Below are positions 14,680 to 23,566 of a DNA stretch of 64,000 bases, piece by piece. The notes under the pieces are model-generated. The model searched no databases and was not told where the DNA came from. It saw nothing but the letters and a program-made list of their open reading frames with translations. The stretch lies in the NCBI GenBank assembly GCA_035548125.1, contig DASZTV010000051.1, positions 1 to 64,000 on the forward strand, given 5' to 3'. How positions within the stretch are numbered: the stretch's first letter is position 1; each line of letters begins with the position of its first letter. This stretch comes from DASZTV01 sp035548125 (GTDB lineage Bacteria; Actinomycetota; Actinomycetes; JAFAQI01). The position numbers were made by a program, and so were the translations under genes.

Positions 14680-17036
14680 TCGAGCAGTCCGCCTATCCCG
14701 TCGAACCCTGGGCGGTACGCGAGACCAGCCTGAAGCTCGACCTGCTCGCGCAGTCGGAGTCGGTGTTCGCGTTGTCCAACGGGCACATCGGCATGCGCGG
14801 CAACCTGGACGAGGGGGAGCCGCACGGCATCCCCGGCACCTACCTCAACTCCTTCTACGAGCAGCGACCGCTTCCGTACGCCGAGGCGGGCTACGGCTAC
14901 CCGGAGTCCGGACAAACCGTGGTCAACGTCACGGACGGCAAGCTGATCCGGATCCTGGTCAACGACGAGCCGCTCGACGTGCGCTACGGAGAGCTCTACC
15001 ACCACGAGCGAGTCCTCGATTTCCGCTCCGGGACGCTGACCCGCACGCTCGACTGGGCGTCGCCGGCCGGGCAACGGGTCCGCGTCCGCTCGACCCGGCT
15101 GGTGTCCTTCGTGCAGCGCGCCGTCGCCGCCATCGAGCTCGTGGTCGAGGCGGTCGACGAGCCGATCCGCTTCGTGATCCAGTCGGAGCTGGTGGCCAAC
15201 GAAGAGCTGCCGCGGATGAAGTCCGATCCGCGGGTCTCCGCCATCCTCGACCGGCCGCTGGTCGGGGTCGAGCACACCCGCCATGAGAAGGGCGGCATCC
15301 TGCTCCATCACACCCGCGCCAGCGAGCTGCAGATGGCGGCGGGAATGGATCACATCATCGACTACGACGGTCGCCACGACGTCGACGTCGACACCCGCGA
15401 GGACTGGGCCCGGACCACGGTGGTGGCCCATCTTCATCCCGGTGAGCCGCTCCGCTTGGTGAAGTTCCTCGCGTACGGCTGGTCCAGCCTTCGGTCGCGT
15501 CCCTCGCTTCGCGATCAGGTCGCGGCAGCGCTGTCGAGCGCCCGCTACTCCGGCTGGGAGGGTCTGGTCCAGGAGCAGCGCGACTACCTCGACGACTTCT
15601 GGGAGTCCGCTGACGTCGAGGTCGAGGGTGACCCGGAGATCCAGCAGGCGGTGCGCTTCGGCCTGTTCCACGTGCTGCAGGCCGGTGCCCGCGCCGAGCG
15701 GCGGGGCATCCCGGCGAAGGGACTGACCGGCCCGGGCTACGACGGCCACACGTTCTGGGACACCGAAGGCTTCGTCCTTCCGGTGCTCACCTACACCCAG
15801 CCCAAGGCCGCCGCCGACGTGATCCGCTGGCGCCACTCCACGCTCGATCTCGCGCGAGAGCACGCGATCCGGCTCGGGCTTCGCGGCGCCGCGTTCCCGT
15901 GGCGAACGATCCGGGGTGAGGAGTGCTCCGGGTACTGGCCGGCAGGCACGGCGGCGTTCCACCTCAATGCCGACATCGCCGACGCGATCGAGCGCTACCG
16001 CATCGTGACCGGCGACGACTCCGTGGAGCGTTCCGGTGGTCTGGAGGTGCTCGTCGAGACCGCGAGGATGTGGCTCTCCCTCGGCCACCACGACGACGAG
16101 GGCGCCTGGCACGTCGACGGCGTCACCGGGCCGGACGAGTACAGCGCGATCGCGGACGACAACGTGTTCACGAACCTGATGGCCGCACGGAACCTGGTCG
16201 CCGCTGCCGAAGGGTGCACCCGCCACCCGGATCTGGCTCACCGCTACGGCGTGACCGTCGAGGAGGCGGCCGCGTGGCGCGACGCTGCCAATGACGTGTA
16301 CATCCCGTACGACCGCAAGCTCAAGGTGCATCCCCAGTCCGAGGGGTACACGCGTCATCAGCGCTGGGACTTCGAGGCGTACAAGGACCGGTACCCGCTG
16401 CTGCTGACCGCGCCGTACTTCGACCTCTATCGCAAACAGGTGGTCAAGCAGGCAGACCTCGTCCTTGCCATGCACTGGTGCGGCGACCACTTCAGCCCCG
16501 AGGACAAGGCGCGCAACTTCAACTACTACGAAGAAGTGACGGTGCGTGACTCCTCCCTGTCGGCGTGCACGCAGGCGGTCATGGCGGCCGACGTCGGACA
16601 TCTCGAGCTGGCACACGACTACGCCTACGAAGCGGCGTTGATCGACCTGCGCGACCTGCACCAGAACAGCCGCGACGGACTTCACATGGCCTCCCTCGCG
16701 GGTGCCTGGATCGCACTGGTCGCGGGGTTCGGCGGGCTCCGCGACCACGGTGGACGGTTGACGCTTGACCCCGCGCTGCCGCAGGGCATCACGCGCCTCG
16801 CGTTCAGCATTCGGTGGCGCGGCGTACGACTCCGGGTCGACGTCGACCATCGCGAGGTGACGTACTCCTTGCACGACGGCGACGAAGGCGAGGTCGCGTT
16901 CCATCACGACGGCGAGGACGTCGTGGTGACTGGTGACAAGCCGGTGACGCGGACCCTCAAGCGGCGAGTGGCGCTGCAGCCGGTGCCGAAGCAGCCGGTC
17001 GGTCGCGAGCCGGCGCCCCGTCACCCGCACGCCTGA
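14676..17036 (+). CDS. Glycoside hydrolase family 65 disaccharide phosphorylase
   Basis: The 786-residue protein has the GH65 layout: N-terminal beta-sandwich domain (SNGHIGMRGNLDEG), (alpha/alpha)6 barrel and short C-terminal beta domain. The general acid is Glu488 in GVTGPDEYSA, matching the catalytic Glu of maltose and trehalose phosphorylases. It should phosphorolyse an alpha-glucobiose (trehalose, maltose or kojibiose) to beta-glucose 1-phosphate and glucose; the exact sugar cannot be fixed, though trehalose or maltose fit an actinobacterium best. The GTG start overlaps the beta-phosphoglucomutase stop, making a two-step catabolic module. No transporter is adjacent, so an internal disaccharide is plausible. 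Confidence 0.92.
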   Translation: MIEQSAYPVEPWAVRETSLKLDLLAQSESVFALSNGHIGMRGNLDEGEPHGIPGTYLNSFYEQRPLPYAEAGYGYPESGQTVVNVTDGKLIRILVNDEPLDVRYGELYHHERVLDFRSGTLTRTLDWASPAGQRVRVRSTRLVSFVQRAVAAIELVVEAVDEPIRFVIQSELVANEELPRMKSDPRVSAILDRPLVGVEHTRHEKGGILLHHTRASELQMAAGMDHIIDYDGRHDVDVDTREDWARTTVVAHLHPGEPLRLVKFLAYGWSSLRSRPSLRDQVAAALSSARYSGWEGLVQEQRDYLDDFWESADVEVEGDPEIQQAVRFGLFHVLQAGARAERRGIPAKGLTGPGYDGHTFWDTEGFVLPVLTYTQPKAAADVIRWRHSTLDLAREHAIRLGLRGAAFPWRTIRGEECSGYWPAGTAAFHLNADIADAIERYRIVTGDDSVERSGGLEVLVETARMWLSLGHHDDEGAWHVDGVTGPDEYSAIADDNVFTNLMAARNLVAAAEGCTRHPDLAHRYGVTVEEAAAWRDAANDVYIPYDRKLKVHPQSEGYTRHQRWDFEAYKDRYPLLLTAPYFDLYRKQVVKQADLVLAMHWCGDHFSPEDKARNFNYYEEVTVRDSSLSACTQAVMAADVGHLELAHDYAYEAALIDLRDLHQNSRDGLHMASLAGAWIALVAGFGGLRDHGGRLTLDPALPQGITRLAFSIRWRGVRLRVDVDHREVTYSLHDGDEGEVAFHHDGEDVVVTGDKPVTRTLKRRVALQPVPKQPVGREPAPRHPHA

Positions 17037-17055
17037 CGGCCGCGCCGTCAGACGC

Positions 17056-17640
17056 CTAGAGCGACGGGCTCGGCGTGAGGTCCCAGCTGGCGATGACCGG
17101 GACCTCGCGTTCCCAGCCGAGAACGCTGATCGAGCCCGTGGCCAGGGCGAGATGCGCGCCGGCTTGCGGCGGGAGCTCCACCCAGCGGGCGGCGAGGACG
17201 CGCAGCAGGTGCCCGTGGGAGAACGCCACGGTGTCGCCGGCCGTGCTGCGCGCCAGCGCGACGACGCGGTCGGCGCGCGCGGCCACTTGTTCGGCGGATT
17301 CGCCTCCCGGGCACCCGTCGCCGAACAGCAGCCACCCCGGTCGGTTCCGTCGGATGTCCTCGGTGGTGACGCCTTCGTAGGCGCCGTAGTCCCACTCCCG
17401 CAGGTCCTCGTTGACCACCGCGCGCTCGCCGAGTCCGGCGAGCGCGCACGTCTCGCGGGCCCGCGACAGCGGGCTGGTCAGCACCGAGCTGAACGGGTGT
17501 CCGTGCAGCACCTCCGCGAGCTTCGCGGCTGCCGCGCGCCCGGCGTCGGTCAGTGGGATGTCGGTCGTGCCGGTGTGGCGACCCGACGCGCTCCACTCGG
17601 TCTCTCCGTGGCGCACCAGCCACAGCCGCGATGTTGGCAC
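17056..17640 (-). CDS. Histidine phosphatase family protein (phosphoglycerate mutase-like)
   Basis: The 194-residue protein begins with the catalytic LVRHGETEW, continues with LTSPLSRARETC and DLREWDYGAYEG, and has FSHGHLLRVLAARW for the second catalytic His: the full acid-phosphatase branch of the histidine phosphatase fold. It probably dephosphorylates a sugar phosphate or related metabolite. The GTG start at 17640 lies 20 bases from the divergent Nif3 start, so promoters overlap. It converges on the GH65 gene. Not to be confused with the phosphatase domain fused to RNase H 2 kb away. Confidence 0.88.
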   Translation of the reverse strand: MPTSRLWLVRHGETEWSASGRHTGTTDIPLTDAGRAAAAKLAEVLHGHPFSSVLTSPLSRARETCALAGLGERAVVNEDLREWDYGAYEGVTTEDIRRNRPGWLLFGDGCPGGESAEQVAARADRVVALARSTAGDTVAFSHGHLLRVLAARWVELPPQAGAHLALATGSISVLGWEREVPVIASWDLTPSPSL

Positions 17641-17648
17641 GACCTCAG

Positions 17649-17654
17649 TATGTT
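17649..17654 (+). promoter_or_regulatory. Probable -10 element for a leaderless Nif3 transcript
   Basis: TATGTT ends 6 bases before the GTG at 17661, the spacing expected if transcription begins at the start codon. No ribosome site is present before the GTG, which fits a leaderless mRNA. Confidence 0.4.
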
Positions 17655-17660
17655 GGCCGG

Positions 17661-18833
17661 GTGCCGTCGCTCCGCGAGGTCGTCGACCTGCTTGCGAACC
17701 GATACGACCCGGGATGGGCCGAGTCGTGGGACGCCGTCGGCCTCGTGTGCGGAGATCCCGAGGCGACGGTCGACCGCGTGCACTTCGCGATCGACCCGGT
17801 CGAGGCGGTCGCCGACGAGGCGATCGCGTCGGGCGCCCAGCTGCTCGTCACCCACCATCCCCTCTACCTCGGCGGGACCACGTCGGTCGCGGCAACCACG
17901 CCGAAGGGGCGAGTGGTTCATCGGCTGGTCGGCGCGGGGGTCGCGCTGTACGTCGCCCACACCAACGCGGACGTGGCGAACCCAGGTGTCAACGACGCGC
18001 TGGCCGCGGCGGTCGGGCTGCGAGACCCGCAGCCGCTCGCCCCGCTCCCGCACGGCAACCTGGACAAGCTGGTGACCTACGTGCCGGTCGACGACGCGGA
18101 GCGCGTGCTCGACGCACTGGCAGCGGCGGGTGCCGGCACCGTCGGCGACTACACGCGCTGCGGCTACCTCGGCCAGGGTGTCGGCACGTTCACCCCTGGT
18201 CCGTCGACCAACCCGACGATCGGCGCGCCCGGTGTCGTCGAGCACGTCTCCGAGACGCGCGTCGAGACGGTCCTCCCTCGCCGGCTTCGGGGCGCGGTGA
18301 TCGCCGCGCTGGTCGCGACGCACCCGTACGAGGAGCCGGCGTACGACATCACCGAGCTCGCGGCGGTGCCGTCCGGGCTCGGGCTGGGCCGGATCGGTGA
18401 GCTCGCCACCCCGACCACGTTGCAGGACTTCACGAGTCACGTCGCCCGGGTGCTTCCCGCCACGGCGTGGGGCGTTCGCGCCGCCGGCGACCCGGACCGG
18501 CCGGTCCGGCGGGTGGGCGTGTGCGGCGGGTCGGGGGGCAGCCTCGCCACGGCGGCGGCCGCTCTCGGCGCCGACGTGCTCCTCACGTCCGACCTCAAGC
18601 ACCACTCCACGTCGGAGGCGGTCGCCGACCTCGGCGTCGCGCTGGTCGACGCGGCGCACTGGGCGACCGAGGCCCCGTGGCTGGACCAGGCCGTCGCGCT
18701 GCTCGCCTCCGACCTCGCCGAGGCTGGCACTAACGTGGAGTGCGTCGTCTCGCGGATCGTCACCGACCCCTGGACGACGCACGCCCATCAGGCCACCCAG
18801 AACCACCTCGCCGACACCACTGAGGGATCGTGA
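17661..18833 (+). CDS. Nif3-like dinuclear metal center protein (DUF34)
   Basis: The 390-residue protein matches the Nif3/YbgI family: WDAVGLVCGDP, LLVTHHPLYLGG (metal ligands), YVAHTNAD, then an inserted domain of about 120 residues with THPYEEPAYDITEL, and the C-terminal GVCGGSGGS and ADVLLTSDLKHH. Members form hexameric toroids with a two-metal site; the substrate is unsettled, with GTP cyclohydrolase-type annotation being historical. The long form with the inserted domain is usual in actinobacteria. Its stop overlaps the next start (GTGA), opening the conserved trio Nif3, zinc ribbon, RNaseH/phosphatase (Rv2230c-Rv2228c in M. tuberculosis, recalled). Start GTG 17661 is a best guess; an in-frame ATG lies nearby at about 17632. 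Confidence 0.92.
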   Translation: MPSLREVVDLLANRYDPGWAESWDAVGLVCGDPEATVDRVHFAIDPVEAVADEAIASGAQLLVTHHPLYLGGTTSVAATTPKGRVVHRLVGAGVALYVAHTNADVANPGVNDALAAAVGLRDPQPLAPLPHGNLDKLVTYVPVDDAERVLDALAAAGAGTVGDYTRCGYLGQGVGTFTPGPSTNPTIGAPGVVEHVSETRVETVLPRRLRGAVIAALVATHPYEEPAYDITELAAVPSGLGLGRIGELATPTTLQDFTSHVARVLPATAWGVRAAGDPDRPVRRVGVCGGSGGSLATAAAALGADVLLTSDLKHHSTSEAVADLGVALVDAAHWATEAPWLDQAVALLASDLAEAGTNVECVVSRIVTDPWTTHAHQATQNHLADTTEGS

Positions 18834-19573
18834 ACGCTGCACCCGACGACCAGCTGCGACTCCTCGACGTGCAGGACCTCGACTCGACGCTGGACCGGCT
18901 TGCCCACCGTCGCGCGTCGTTGCCGGAGCACGAGGAGATCAAGGGCCTCGAGGAGCGCCGTACGTCGATCAGCGACGACATCGTGCGTGCGGAGACCGAG
19001 GACAGCGACCTCGGCCGCGAACAGGCGAAGGTCGACGTCGACGTCGAGCAGGTTCGGGGCCGGATGACACGGGACCAGCAGCGTCTCGACAGTGGTCAGG
19101 TCGGGTCCCCCAAGGAACTCGAGAACCTGCAGTCCGAGATCGAATCGCTGCACCGGCGGCAGACCGAGCTCGAGGACGCCGAGCTCGAGGTCATGGAACA
19201 ACGCGAAGAGGTGCAGGCGCGGCTCAAGGCGCTGCAGGACGAGCTCGCGAGCACCGAGGCCGGACTCGCCGACGCAGTCGGGCGCCGTGACGCGGCCTTC
19301 GCGGAGATCGACGCGGAGGCGGAGAAGGCCGCCGCGCAACGCGCCGAGACTGCGGCAACGGTTCCCGAGGAGCTGCTCGGGCTCTACACGAAGCTGCGGC
19401 AGTCCTCGGGTGGAGTGGGCGCGGCCGCACTGCGGCGCGGGCAGTGCGAGGGCTGCCACCTTCAGCTCAACACCACCGACTTGAACCGGATCCGCGAGGC
19501 CGACCCTGATGAGGTCGTGCGCTGCGAGGAGTGCCGGCGGATCCTGATCCGCACGGCCGACTCAGGTCTGTAG
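18830..19573 (+). CDS. Coiled-coil protein with C-terminal C4 zinc ribbon
   Basis: The 247-residue protein is a long antiparallel coiled coil (residues about 10-180, rich in Glu/Arg heptads) ending in a zinc ribbon: CEGCHLQL and CEECRRIL give the four Cys ligands. This is the DUF164/CdsZ-type family. In other bacteria its relatives sit beside Nif3 genes as here. Start GTG 18830 overlaps the Nif3 stop and its own stop overlaps the next GTG. A regulatory or nucleic-acid-related role is suggested by family, but function is not established. Confidence 0.9.
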   Translation: MNAAPDDQLRLLDVQDLDSTLDRLAHRRASLPEHEEIKGLEERRTSISDDIVRAETEDSDLGREQAKVDVDVEQVRGRMTRDQQRLDSGQVGSPKELENLQSEIESLHRRQTELEDAELEVMEQREEVQARLKALQDELASTEAGLADAVGRRDAAFAEIDAEAEKAAAQRAETAATVPEELLGLYTKLRQSSGGVGAAALRRGQCEGCHLQLNTTDLNRIREADPDEVVRCEECRRILIRTADSGL

Positions 19574-20709
19574 TGCCTCACCGGGTCGTCATCGAGGCCG
19601 ACGGCGGTTCGCGGGGGAACCCGGGGCCGGCGGGGTACGGCGCTGTGGTGTTCGACGGCGAAACGCACGCCGTACTCCGCGAGATCGCCGGCGGGATCGG
19701 TGTGGCGAGCAACAACGTCGCCGAGTACCGCGGCCTGATCGCGGGCCTGGAAGCGGCGGTCGAGCTCGGTGCTCAGGATGTCCAGGTCCGCATGGACTCG
19801 AAGCTCGTCGTCATGCAGATGAGCAACGCGTGGAAGGTCAAGCACCCGGACATGCAAGTGCTGGCGAAGCAGGCAGCGGGGCTGTTGCGGCAGATTCCGC
19901 ACACGCACTTCCAGCACATTCCGCGGGAGCTGAACTCCCACGCCGACCGGCTCGCCAACGAGGCGATGGATGACCAGGCGGCGGGCCGCGAATGGCGACC
20001 GCGTGCGGCCGGCGCGGAGTCGCCGCGCGCCGCCGGCATCCGCAACATGCTGTATGGCTGGAGCGCCCCTCAGGGCCCGATGACCTTGGCGACCCTGTTG
20101 CGCCACGGCGAGACCCCGCTGTCGATCGAGAAGCGCTTCAGTGGGCACGGTGACGCCGCCCTCACGGACCGAGGTCTCGCGCAGGCCGAGGCAGCCGCGG
20201 GCCGCGTCCTCGGGGTCGGGCTCGATGTGATCGTCTCCTCGCCGTTGCGGCGGACCCGGCAGACCGCAGAGATCGTCGCCAGGCGCGTCGGCGTCGACGT
20301 CGTGGTCGACGACGGCTTCGCCGAGACGGACTTCGGCGAGTGGGAGGGCCTGACGTTCGGAGAGGTCGGCAAGGCCTCACCCGATGCGTTGCGCGAATGG
20401 CTCGACGACCCCAACATCGCGCCGCCTGGCGGCGAGAGCATGGCGGCCACCGCGAAGCGGGTTCACGCGGCTCGGGATCGCACGATCGCCTCGTACCCGG
20501 ACCAGAAGGTCCTCGTCGTCAGTCACGTCACGCCGATCAAGCTCATGCTGCGCGACGCGCTCGACGCGCCGCTGCACTCCGTTTTCCGGATCCATATCGA
20601 TCCAGCGTCGGTGTCAGTGATCGACTGGCGTGCCTCCGGACCTTCGGTGGTGCGGCTCGTCAACGACATCGCACACCTCGGGGGAGTCGCGACTCCGTTC
20701 CCGGGTTGA
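19573..20709 (+). CDS. Bifunctional RNase H / acid phosphatase
   Basis: The 378-residue fusion has an N-terminal RNase HI domain (about 1-140) with DGGSRGNPGPAGYG (Asp10), NVAEYRGLIAGL (Glu), VRMDSKLVV (Asp) and NSHADRLANEAM (Asp): the full DEDD set. A linker leads to a C-terminal histidine phosphatase (about 175-378) starting LLRHGETPLS with VVSHVTPIKLM for the second His. This matches Rv2228c of M. tuberculosis, whose C-terminal domain acts as an alpha-ribazole phosphatase (CobC). So one protein may serve RNA:DNA hybrid removal and cobalamin synthesis. GTG 19573 overlaps the previous stop by one base. Confidence 0.95.
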   Translation: MPHRVVIEADGGSRGNPGPAGYGAVVFDGETHAVLREIAGGIGVASNNVAEYRGLIAGLEAAVELGAQDVQVRMDSKLVVMQMSNAWKVKHPDMQVLAKQAAGLLRQIPHTHFQHIPRELNSHADRLANEAMDDQAAGREWRPRAAGAESPRAAGIRNMLYGWSAPQGPMTLATLLRHGETPLSIEKRFSGHGDAALTDRGLAQAEAAAGRVLGVGLDVIVSSPLRRTRQTAEIVARRVGVDVVVDDGFAETDFGEWEGLTFGEVGKASPDALREWLDDPNIAPPGGESMAATAKRVHAARDRTIASYPDQKVLVVSHVTPIKLMLRDALDAPLHSVFRIHIDPASVSVIDWRASGPSVVRLVNDIAHLGGVATPFPG

Positions 20710-20722
20710 GGGGTCCGATCGC

Positions 20723-20977
20723 GTGGTCAGCCTCCTGCTGTCGGTGACGTTTGCCTGCGGCGTCGTCATCGCGGTCTCCCACGTCATCAACCGCGCGTTC
20801 ATCGCGCCGGTCTACGACGTCGTCGCGAACCTGATCGCGTTCGGCTGCGCCGTCGCCGCGTCGATCTTGCTCGGACACTGGGTCCCGGCGGTGTTCTCCT
20901 CGATAGCCATCGGGTGCTGGCTGGTTCTTGCCCGCCGCACGTTATCGGCGGTCCGGCGGGTACGTAAGGCGGAGTGA
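20723..20977 (+). CDS. Small membrane protein of unknown function
   Basis: The 84-residue product starts VVSLLLSVTFACGVVIAVSH and has two to three hydrophobic helices followed by a basic tail (RRTLSAVRRVRKAE). GTG 20723 is chosen as the first start after the RNaseH/phosphatase stop. Its own TGA overlaps the GTG of the following MFS gene (GTGA), indicating translational coupling, and suggesting an accessory role for that transporter. No family recognised. Confidence 0.65.
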   Translation: MVSLLLSVTFACGVVIAVSHVINRAFIAPVYDVVANLIAFGCAVAASILLGHWVPAVFSSIAIGCWLVLARRTLSAVRRVRKAE

Positions 20978-22128
20978 CCAAGCCACCGCTTCGGGCCTAT
21001 CTCGCCGTGCTCGGGGCCGCCGTGTGTTGTTACGCGGCGCTCGGCGCGGTCTTGCGCGCCGTTCCGGCGTACGTCGACGGGCGGCTCGGCGGTGGTGCGG
21101 TCTCCGTGGGACTCGCGGTGGGTGCTCCGGCTATCACCGGTGCGGTGCTGCGCCCGCTCGGCGGTCGCTGGTCGGACCGGCTGGGGTCGCGGCCGATGGT
21201 CATCGTCGGCGCCGTGGTGATGGCCGTCGGCGTGCTGCCGGCGTGGCAGCAGTCGCTCGGCGCGCTGCTCGCCAGCCGGCTGGTGGTCGGTGCGGGCGAG
21301 GCGTTGATGATGAGCGCAACGGTGCTCTGGCTGCTGCGGCTGGCAGGTGAAAGCCATCAGGGTCGGGCGCTCGGCCACATCGGCTTGGCCAACTACGCCG
21401 GGCTGACAGTCGGGCCGCTGCTGCTCGAGGCGATCGGTACCCGTCACACCTCGCGGCTGTGGTTGCTGGCCGCCGCACTGCCCCTGCTCGGCGCACTGAC
21501 CGCGGCCGCCCAGCGTGATGCACCTCCGCCGGTGCGCCACGAGGACCCGCCACCGATGACCGCGATGATCCGCCGTACCGGTCGTCCCGGTATCGGGTTG
21601 CTGCTCGTCAACGTCGGGTATGTCGCCGTGCTGTCGTTCGGCGCAGCGGTGGTGACGAGTCGCGGCATCGCCATCGCCGCGCTTATCGTGCCGGTGTTCG
21701 GAGCCGGAGTGATCGTCAGCCGACTTGCCCTCGGTTCGCTCCCCGACCGGCTCGGCGCGGCGCGCGTGCTCGCCGTCTCAGCACTCGTCGAGGCGGCGGG
21801 GCTGGTGGTCTTCGCCGAGTCGGGCGCTACGGGTCTCAGCGTGACCGCCCTGGTGGTCCTGTCGGTGGGGCAGGGTCTGGCCGTGCCGTCGCTCGGTGTG
21901 CTCGCCGTCGCGGATGTGCCCGAGCATCAACGCGGCGCAGCGTCGGGTGCGTTCTTCGCGTGGTTCGACGCAGGGGTCGGGCTGGGCGGGCCGGCGGTTG
22001 GTCTCGTCGCGCGGCTGTCATCACCGGAGACGGCAGTCGTCGCGGCAGGGGTTGCGGTCGCGTCGGTGCTGCCGGTGGTGCTCGCCCGGCGCGAGTGGTT
22101 GTCGGTCCGCCGCCCGGTCAGGGCGTGA
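20974..22128 (+). CDS. MFS transporter
   Basis: The 384-residue, 12-helix protein has the MFS loop motif GGRWSDRLGSRPM after helix 2 and a matching SLPDRLGAARVL in the second half. It resembles the broad AraJ/YfcJ-type arabinose-efflux/drug exporter group. Start GTG 20974 overlaps the small membrane protein stop. Its last 11 bases overlap the convergent crotonase gene. Substrate unknown. Confidence 0.85.
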   Translation: MTKPPLRAYLAVLGAAVCCYAALGAVLRAVPAYVDGRLGGGAVSVGLAVGAPAITGAVLRPLGGRWSDRLGSRPMVIVGAVVMAVGVLPAWQQSLGALLASRLVVGAGEALMMSATVLWLLRLAGESHQGRALGHIGLANYAGLTVGPLLLEAIGTRHTSRLWLLAAALPLLGALTAAAQRDAPPPVRHEDPPPMTAMIRRTGRPGIGLLLVNVGYVAVLSFGAAVVTSRGIAIAALIVPVFGAGVIVSRLALGSLPDRLGAARVLAVSALVEAAGLVVFAESGATGLSVTALVVLSVGQGLAVPSLGVLAVADVPEHQRGAASGAFFAWFDAGVGLGGPAVGLVARLSSPETAVVAAGVAVASVLPVVLARREWLSVRRPVRA

Positions 22129-23005
22129 TGATGTGGTTCGGGTCCGGCTTGCGGTCGGTCGGCGCCTGGCTGTAGTCGCCGAACGGCGCATCGCGTCGCC
22201 GCGTCGCCTCGCCGACTCCCTGCCCCTCCGCGACGGCGATGAACTCGGCAGCGTCGGGGGTGTTGCGCATCAGGCCGTCGAGGATCGGCCCGAGCGTCTG
22301 CGTCGCCGACAACCCCATCTGCTCGAACGCGTTGTTGACCACGAGCTTCATCGCGGCAAGCTGCGACGCGGGAATCGACGCGAGCTGCTGCGCGGTCTCA
22401 GCCACGGTTCGCTCCAGCTCGGCGAACGGCACCGCGCGGTTGATCAGCCCCACCTTGGCGGCTTCGGCACCCGACAGCGGCTTGCCGGTGAGGGCGTACT
22501 CCTTGGCCTTGGTCAGGCCGAGTCGGTAGATCCACATGCCGGACAGGTAGCTGCCCCACATCCGGGAGTACGGCGTCCCGATCTGCGCGTCGTCCGACGC
22601 GATCACGATGTCGGCGCACAGCGCGGTGTCGCTGCCGCCGCCGACGCACCAGCCGTGCACCTGGGCGATGACCGGCTTGGGGCAGCGCCACATCGACATG
22701 AAGCGCTGCGTGGGCCCGTACGCGCCGGCGAACAGGAAGTCCTTGCCGGGATCCCACTTGCCGTCGGTGGTCAGGTGCTCGTCCCAGTGGTGGAAGCCAC
22801 CGCCGAAGTCATAGCCGGCGCAGAACGAGCGGCCGGCACCGCGCAGGACGACGACCTTCACGTCCGGGTCGGCGGCCGCCGCACCGATCGCCGCCTCGAA
22901 CTCCTCCGGCATCGGCGGCACGATCGTGTTGAGCCGCTCCGGCCGGTTCAGCGTGATCGTCGCGACGTGGTCGGCCACTCCGTAGAGCAGCGTCTCGTAC
23001 GACAT
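22118..23005 (-). CDS. Enoyl-CoA hydratase/isomerase (crotonase) family protein
   Basis: The 295-residue protein has the crotonase fold: TITLNRPERLNTI, the oxyanion-hole stretch VLRGAGRSFCAGYDF, and QVHGWCVGGGSDTALCADIVIA for the second. The catalytic Glu pair of true hydratases is not obvious, since the second site reads MWGSYLSGMWIYRLGL, so it may be an isomerase or another crotonase activity on an acyl-CoA. It precedes no beta-oxidation partners; the next gene upstream on this strand is a peroxiredoxin 16 bases away, so the two could share a transcript. Confidence 0.85.
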   Translation of the reverse strand: MSYETLLYGVADHVATITLNRPERLNTIVPPMPEEFEAAIGAAAADPDVKVVVLRGAGRSFCAGYDFGGGFHHWDEHLTTDGKWDPGKDFLFAGAYGPTQRFMSMWRCPKPVIAQVHGWCVGGGSDTALCADIVIASDDAQIGTPYSRMWGSYLSGMWIYRLGLTKAKEYALTGKPLSGAEAAKVGLINRAVPFAELERTVAETAQQLASIPASQLAAMKLVVNNAFEQMGLSATQTLGPILDGLMRNTPDAAEFIAVAEGQGVGEATRRRDAPFGDYSQAPTDRKPDPNHIITP

Positions 23006-23021
23006 CCGGGTGTCCCGGCCG

Positions 23022-23504
23022 TCAGACCTTGCTGAGGATGTTCTCGCAGCTGCTGACGTCGACGCCCGGCGACGGCTCGACCTCGAGGTCGGTGATCGTC
23101 CCGTCCTCGATCACGGCGGCGTAGCGCTGCGAGCGCGTGCCGAGGCCGGCGACGCTGAGGTCCGTGTCGAGGCCCATCGCCTTGGTGAACTCGCCGTTGC
23201 CGTCGGCGAGCATCACGATGCCCTCGCCCACGCCGTGAGCCTGTCCCCACGCCTCCATCACCCAGGCGTCGTTGATGGCGATGCAGGCGATGGTCGAGAC
23301 ACCTTTGGCCTTCAGTTCGGCACCGTGCTCGACGTACCCGGGCAGATGGATCTTCGAGCAACCCGGGGTGAACGCGCCTGGTACGGCGAACAGCACCACC
23401 TTGCCGTGGCCGAGGACCTCTCCCGTTTGCACATCCTCCGGCTTGCCGTCGCGCATCACCTTGACCGCGACGTCCGGGACCTTGCTACCGACCTCGACTG
23501 CCAT
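23022..23504 (-). CDS. Peroxiredoxin, Prx5 type
   Basis: The 160-residue protein carries the Prx5 signature VPGAFTPGCSKIHLPGY with peroxidatic Cys49, followed by ACIAINDAWVMEAWG and a C-terminal PSPGVDVSSCENIL whose Cys could be the resolving residue. It reduces hydrogen peroxide and alkyl hydroperoxides. The ATG at 23504 has AAAGGA about 6 bases upstream, which rejects a 12-residue longer form. Its promoter region is shared with the divergent RNase P RNA gene. Confidence 0.92.
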   Translation of the reverse strand: MAVEVGSKVPDVAVKVMRDGKPEDVQTGEVLGHGKVVLFAVPGAFTPGCSKIHLPGYVEHGAELKAKGVSTIACIAINDAWVMEAWGQAHGVGEGIVMLADGNGEFTKAMGLDTDLSVAGLGTRSQRYAAVIEDGTITDLEVEPSPGVDVSSCENILSKV

Positions 23505-23553
23505 GACGTTCCTTTCGGCGGTGCGACCCTTTCGCCCCATTGCATATCAGGCT

Positions 23554-23559
23554 TAGGCT
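23554..23559 (+). promoter_or_regulatory. Probable -10 element of rnpB
   Basis: TAGGCT ends 7 bases before the first paired base of the RNase P RNA at 23567. The corresponding -35 position (TTCGCC, 23531-23536, spacer 17) is weak. Confidence 0.45.
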
Positions 23560-23566
23560 GATCGCC

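Noticed and set aside
14382..17030. 882-codon leftward frame opposite the GH65 gene
   Set aside because: Shadow of a well-conserved phosphorylase; no motifs, low-complexity Val/Arg/His content.
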